Shown: one piece after another, positions 5,014-5,103 of the stretch
How the letters are laid out: every line of letters starts with the position of its first letter
How positions within the stretch are numbered: position 1 is the stretch's first letter
Source: an uncultured Bacteroidales bacterium
GTDB taxonomy: Bacteria; Bacteroidota; Bacteroidia; Bacteroidales; Paludibacteraceae
Direction: 5' to 3'
Assembly (NCBI GenBank): GCA_903912795.1
Contig: CAIWIS010000479.1
Span: 1-5,103, forward strand
DNA length: 5,103 nucleotides
The notes under the pieces: generated by a model
What the model saw: only the letters and a program-made list of their open reading frames with translations
Databases searched by the model: none
Told to the model about the DNA's origin: nothing
Position numbers and translations under genes: made by a program

Positions 5014-5056
5014 GGGCAACCCACCAACGATATGGATACCACAACCACCAAAATTT

Positions 5057-5098
5057 AGTTCTGAGTATGGAGTTCTGAATTCTGAGGGTTGAGGTTTG
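5057..5098. repeat. Heptamer-period tract (AGTTCTG type)
   Basis: Six consecutive 7-base units read AGTTCTG, AGTATGG, AGTTCTG, AATTCTG, AGGGTTG and AGGTTTG. All start with A and end with G, and most end TG. The sequence differs from the tracts inside the glycosyltransferase gene, but the period is identical. It may continue past the window edge. Confidence 0.65.
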
Positions 5099-5103
5099 AC
5101 TCG

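Larger units (their letters stand above)
4835..5017 (+). repeat. Right half of the mini-hairpin array, plus orientation
   Basis: Eight hairpins follow one another with 7-8 base linkers such as TACTAAC, AAATAAC, TACAAAC and TATTAAC. They are GGC-GCA-GCC (4835-4843), GTGT-GAA-GCAC (4851-4861), GGC-GAA-[19]-GCC (4869-4896), GTGC-GAA-GCAC (4904-4914), GC-GAA-[19]-GC (4923-4948), GC-GAA-GC (4957-4963), GCC-GCA-GGC (4971-4979) and GCCC-GCA-[19]-GGGC (4988-5017). All loops are GNA triplets, and [19] marks a 19-base palindrome placed straight after the triplet. A degenerate unit may precede at 4753-4772. GCGAAGC is a known unusually stable DNA mini-hairpin. The minus-strand open frame through here only reflects the repeats. 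I do not recognise a named family. Confidence 0.82.

Noticed and set aside
4757..5044. Minus-strand open frame of 95 codons rich in tryptophan, alanine and glycine
   Set aside because: The frame follows the GC-rich repeats of the right half-array; its composition is explained by the repeats and it has no plausible promoter or family.

Overview
The window looks like chromosomal DNA from a member of the Bacteroidota (Bacteroidetes). The base composition is AT-rich, ribosome binding sites are weak and A-rich, and several genes have a TAnnTTTG element typical of Bacteroidota -7 promoter boxes a short way upstream. The START-like protein and the WecG-type enzyme also resemble Bacteroidota members of their families. 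I cannot place it to genus.

Layout. Bases 1-611 hold the N-terminal 203 codons of endonuclease III (nth, minus strand), cut by the window edge. It is divergent from a complete cytidine deaminase (cdd, 739-1221, plus). After a spacer with two short palindromes comes a START-like domain protein (1433-1816, plus). A strong two-way terminator (1854-1893) ends that transcript and probably also the leftward transcript from the other side. That leftward unit starts just above 4171 with a DUF4143-type AAA ATPase (2915-4171). A WecG/TagA/CpsF-family glycosyltransferase (2087-2911) follows after three bases, and then a short unidentified reading frame (1909-2058). The glycosyltransferase carries two in-frame insertions built from 7-base tandem repeats.

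Bases 4205-5103 hold no intact conventional gene. They contain a small antitoxin-like gene on the minus strand (4374-4576). It is out of frame by one base at a run of eight A, and that run forms a classical A-AAA-AAG slippery site. Beyond it lies an unusual array (about 4649-5017) of tiny hairpins joined by 7-8 base TAATAAC-like linkers, in two oppositely oriented halves. Stems vary between units but stay paired. Most loops in the right half are GAA or GCA, and a 19-base palindrome sits directly after the loop triplet in several units. The window ends in another 7-base-period tract (5057-5098).

Functionally the intact genes are mostly unrelated: DNA base repair, pyrimidine salvage, an unassigned START-like protein, an ATPase of unknown substrate, and a cell-surface glycan enzyme. 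The main interest lies in the repeat structures: the mini-hairpin array, the heptamer tracts inside and outside a gene, and the possible frameshift site in the antitoxin-like gene.
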